Shown here: piece by piece, positions 14,970 through 15,651 of the stretch
How positions within the stretch are numbered: position 1 is the stretch's first letter
Layout of the letters: the number at the start of each line of letters is the position of its first letter
DNA from: Promethearchaeota archaeon
GTDB lineage: Archaea > Asgardarchaeota > Lokiarchaeia > Sigynarchaeales > SOKP01
NCBI GenBank assembly: GCA_030620005.1
Contig: JAUXAJ010000098.1
Location: forward strand, 1 to 15,651
Direction of reading: 5' to 3'
Length of the DNA: 15,651 nucleotides
Made by a program: the position numbers and the translations under genes
Notes under the pieces: generated by a model
Seen by the model: only the letters and a program-made list of their open reading frames with translations
What the model was told of the DNA's origin: nothing
Database searches by the model: none

Positions 14970-15485
14970 TTAATTTTTAATTCTTTTGAGCTCATCTTCT
15001 ACAAGGTTATAAATATCTGAGGATAAATACATTATGGAATTTAACTCTCTTAAATATTTTAGGGCACTTTCGACATCTATATAGCCTCCTTTTACTAACT
15101 CAATCAAAATTCCTAAAGTTCCTCTTACTTTCAATTTTAGCCTTCTAGCAAAAATCCTAGCTTCATCATCATCTAATAAAATGAGTTCGCTCTTTGAATT
15201 AAGAGCTAGAATAATAGCATCTAGTTCACCTTGGTGTAAATTCGAGGAGTGATATTTTTTTTCCCTTGGTACCTTTTTCACTTCAATCTTATTGTCATTA
15301 ATAAATTGTTCAATAATTAATGCATCAGAATATCCTTCTTCTTTACCTCTTTTAATCACTTCATAAAATACGGATTCGGGAATAATAATTTTATTATATA
15401 TTTTAAATATAAGATCAAGTAAACCAGAATTTGCTAGATGAATTAAAGGTCCTGAATTACTAACTGCTATTCTCGTTGAATTCAT
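14970..15485 (-). CDS. DUF3368-type PIN-domain toxin
   Basis: This 171-residue protein follows the PIN-like DUF3368 pattern: AVSNSGPLIHLANSGLLDLI at the N-terminus, PESVFYEVIKRG, then LHQGELDAIILAL with Glu87, LLDDDEARIFARRL with Asp105-107, and GTLGILIELVKGGYI. PIN proteins are metal-dependent RNases, and these acidic residues form the metal site. The first acidic position is Asn10 here, a variant I recall as common in this subfamily. It overlaps the upstream UPF0175 frame by 26 bases, the normal order of antitoxin then toxin in archaea, so the pair is co-translated. The upstream protein is expected to neutralise it. Confidence 0.85.
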   Translation of the reverse strand: MNSTRIAVSNSGPLIHLANSGLLDLIFKIYNKIIIPESVFYEVIKRGKEEGYSDALIIEQFINDNKIEVKKVPREKKYHSSNLHQGELDAIILALNSKSELILLDDDEARIFARRLKLKVRGTLGILIELVKGGYIDVESALKYLRELNSIMYLSSDIYNLVEDELKRIKN

Positions 15486-15651
15486 TTTCTAATTCCTCAA
15501 TTGAAAGTGGAAATGGTACATTTTCTTCACGTAACAATCGTAAGAATGATCGATACGAATCATCACAATATTCTGCAGCTTTCCAAATTGTCCATTTTCG
15601 TAATCTTACCTTCTCAATTGCCTCATTTCTTTTTAAATTTTTAATTCCCAG
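15460..15651 (-). CDS. UPF0175 antitoxin, 5' end beyond the window
   Basis: The last 63 codons of this gene are in the window; it ends at TAG 15460-15462 inside the PIN gene. It reads LRKWTIWKAAEYCDDSYRSF, then LRLLREENVPFPLSIEEL. This is the C-terminal helix-turn-helix-like part of UPF0175 proteins, which have an AAE motif and a closing acidic helix. These are DNA-binding antitoxins paired with DUF3368 PIN toxins, and they usually repress their own operon. The start and promoter are off the window. Confidence 0.8.
   Translation of the reverse strand: MGIKNLKRNEAIEKVRLRKWTIWKAAEYCDDSYRSFLRLLREENVPFPLSIEELENEFNENSS

Overview
The window looks like a chromosomal piece of a low-GC archaeon, most probably an Asgard archaeon of the Lokiarchaeia type. 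The pointers are a tetraether-lipid radical SAM synthase, an archaeal/vacuolar-type ATPase catalytic subunit, a leucine-rich-repeat protein in the style abundant in Lokiarchaeia, an Sm-like protein, DUF998 and DUF3795 family sequences, a UPF0175/PIN toxin-antitoxin pair, and A/T-rich TATA-like promoters. The taxonomic call is inference from gene content. No rRNA, tRNA, CRISPR array or intact transposase was found.

Layout. 1-1522 (+): the 3' part of a Tes-like radical SAM gene and a tightly coupled 89-residue protein. 1600-3423 (-): a solitary, divergent A/V-ATPase subunit A with no partner subunits nearby and a Pro in place of the usual Arg after the catalytic Glu. 3424-4091: a long spacer with a perfect palindrome and a possible decayed reading frame. 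4092-5498 (+): a phytoene-desaturase-like FAD enzyme. 5543-6562 (-): a DUF2804 protein, divergent from a GH2 beta-mannosidase (6714-9386, +). The mannosidase is in one frame throughout but is cut by TAA and TAG inside the conserved FGWDWGP motif. All substitutions needed to explain that lesion are G-to-A. 9410-11817 (-): a half-length VOC (glyoxalase-fold) remnant, an Sm-like protein and an LRR-TIR protein with the predicted NADase glutamate. 12048-12820: a patch of gene debris made of a truncated DUF998 membrane protein, a heterodisulfide-reductase-type Fe-S fragment, and a DUF3795 fragment joined to it tail to tail. 12982-14520 (+): a membrane-anchored glycerophosphodiester phosphodiesterase. 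14970-15651 (-): a DUF3368-type PIN toxin and its UPF0175 antitoxin, which overlap and run off the window.

Functionally the window is a loose collection of lipid-related enzymes (Tes, phytoene-desaturase-like, GDPD), sugar metabolism (GH2), and conflict or signalling genes (TIR-LRR, toxin-antitoxin). They are mostly single-gene units with signs of recent gene decay. The most unusual signal is the focused G-to-A cluster that breaks the mannosidase. Next are the orphan ATPase A subunit and the TIR-LRR gene with its duplicated leader.
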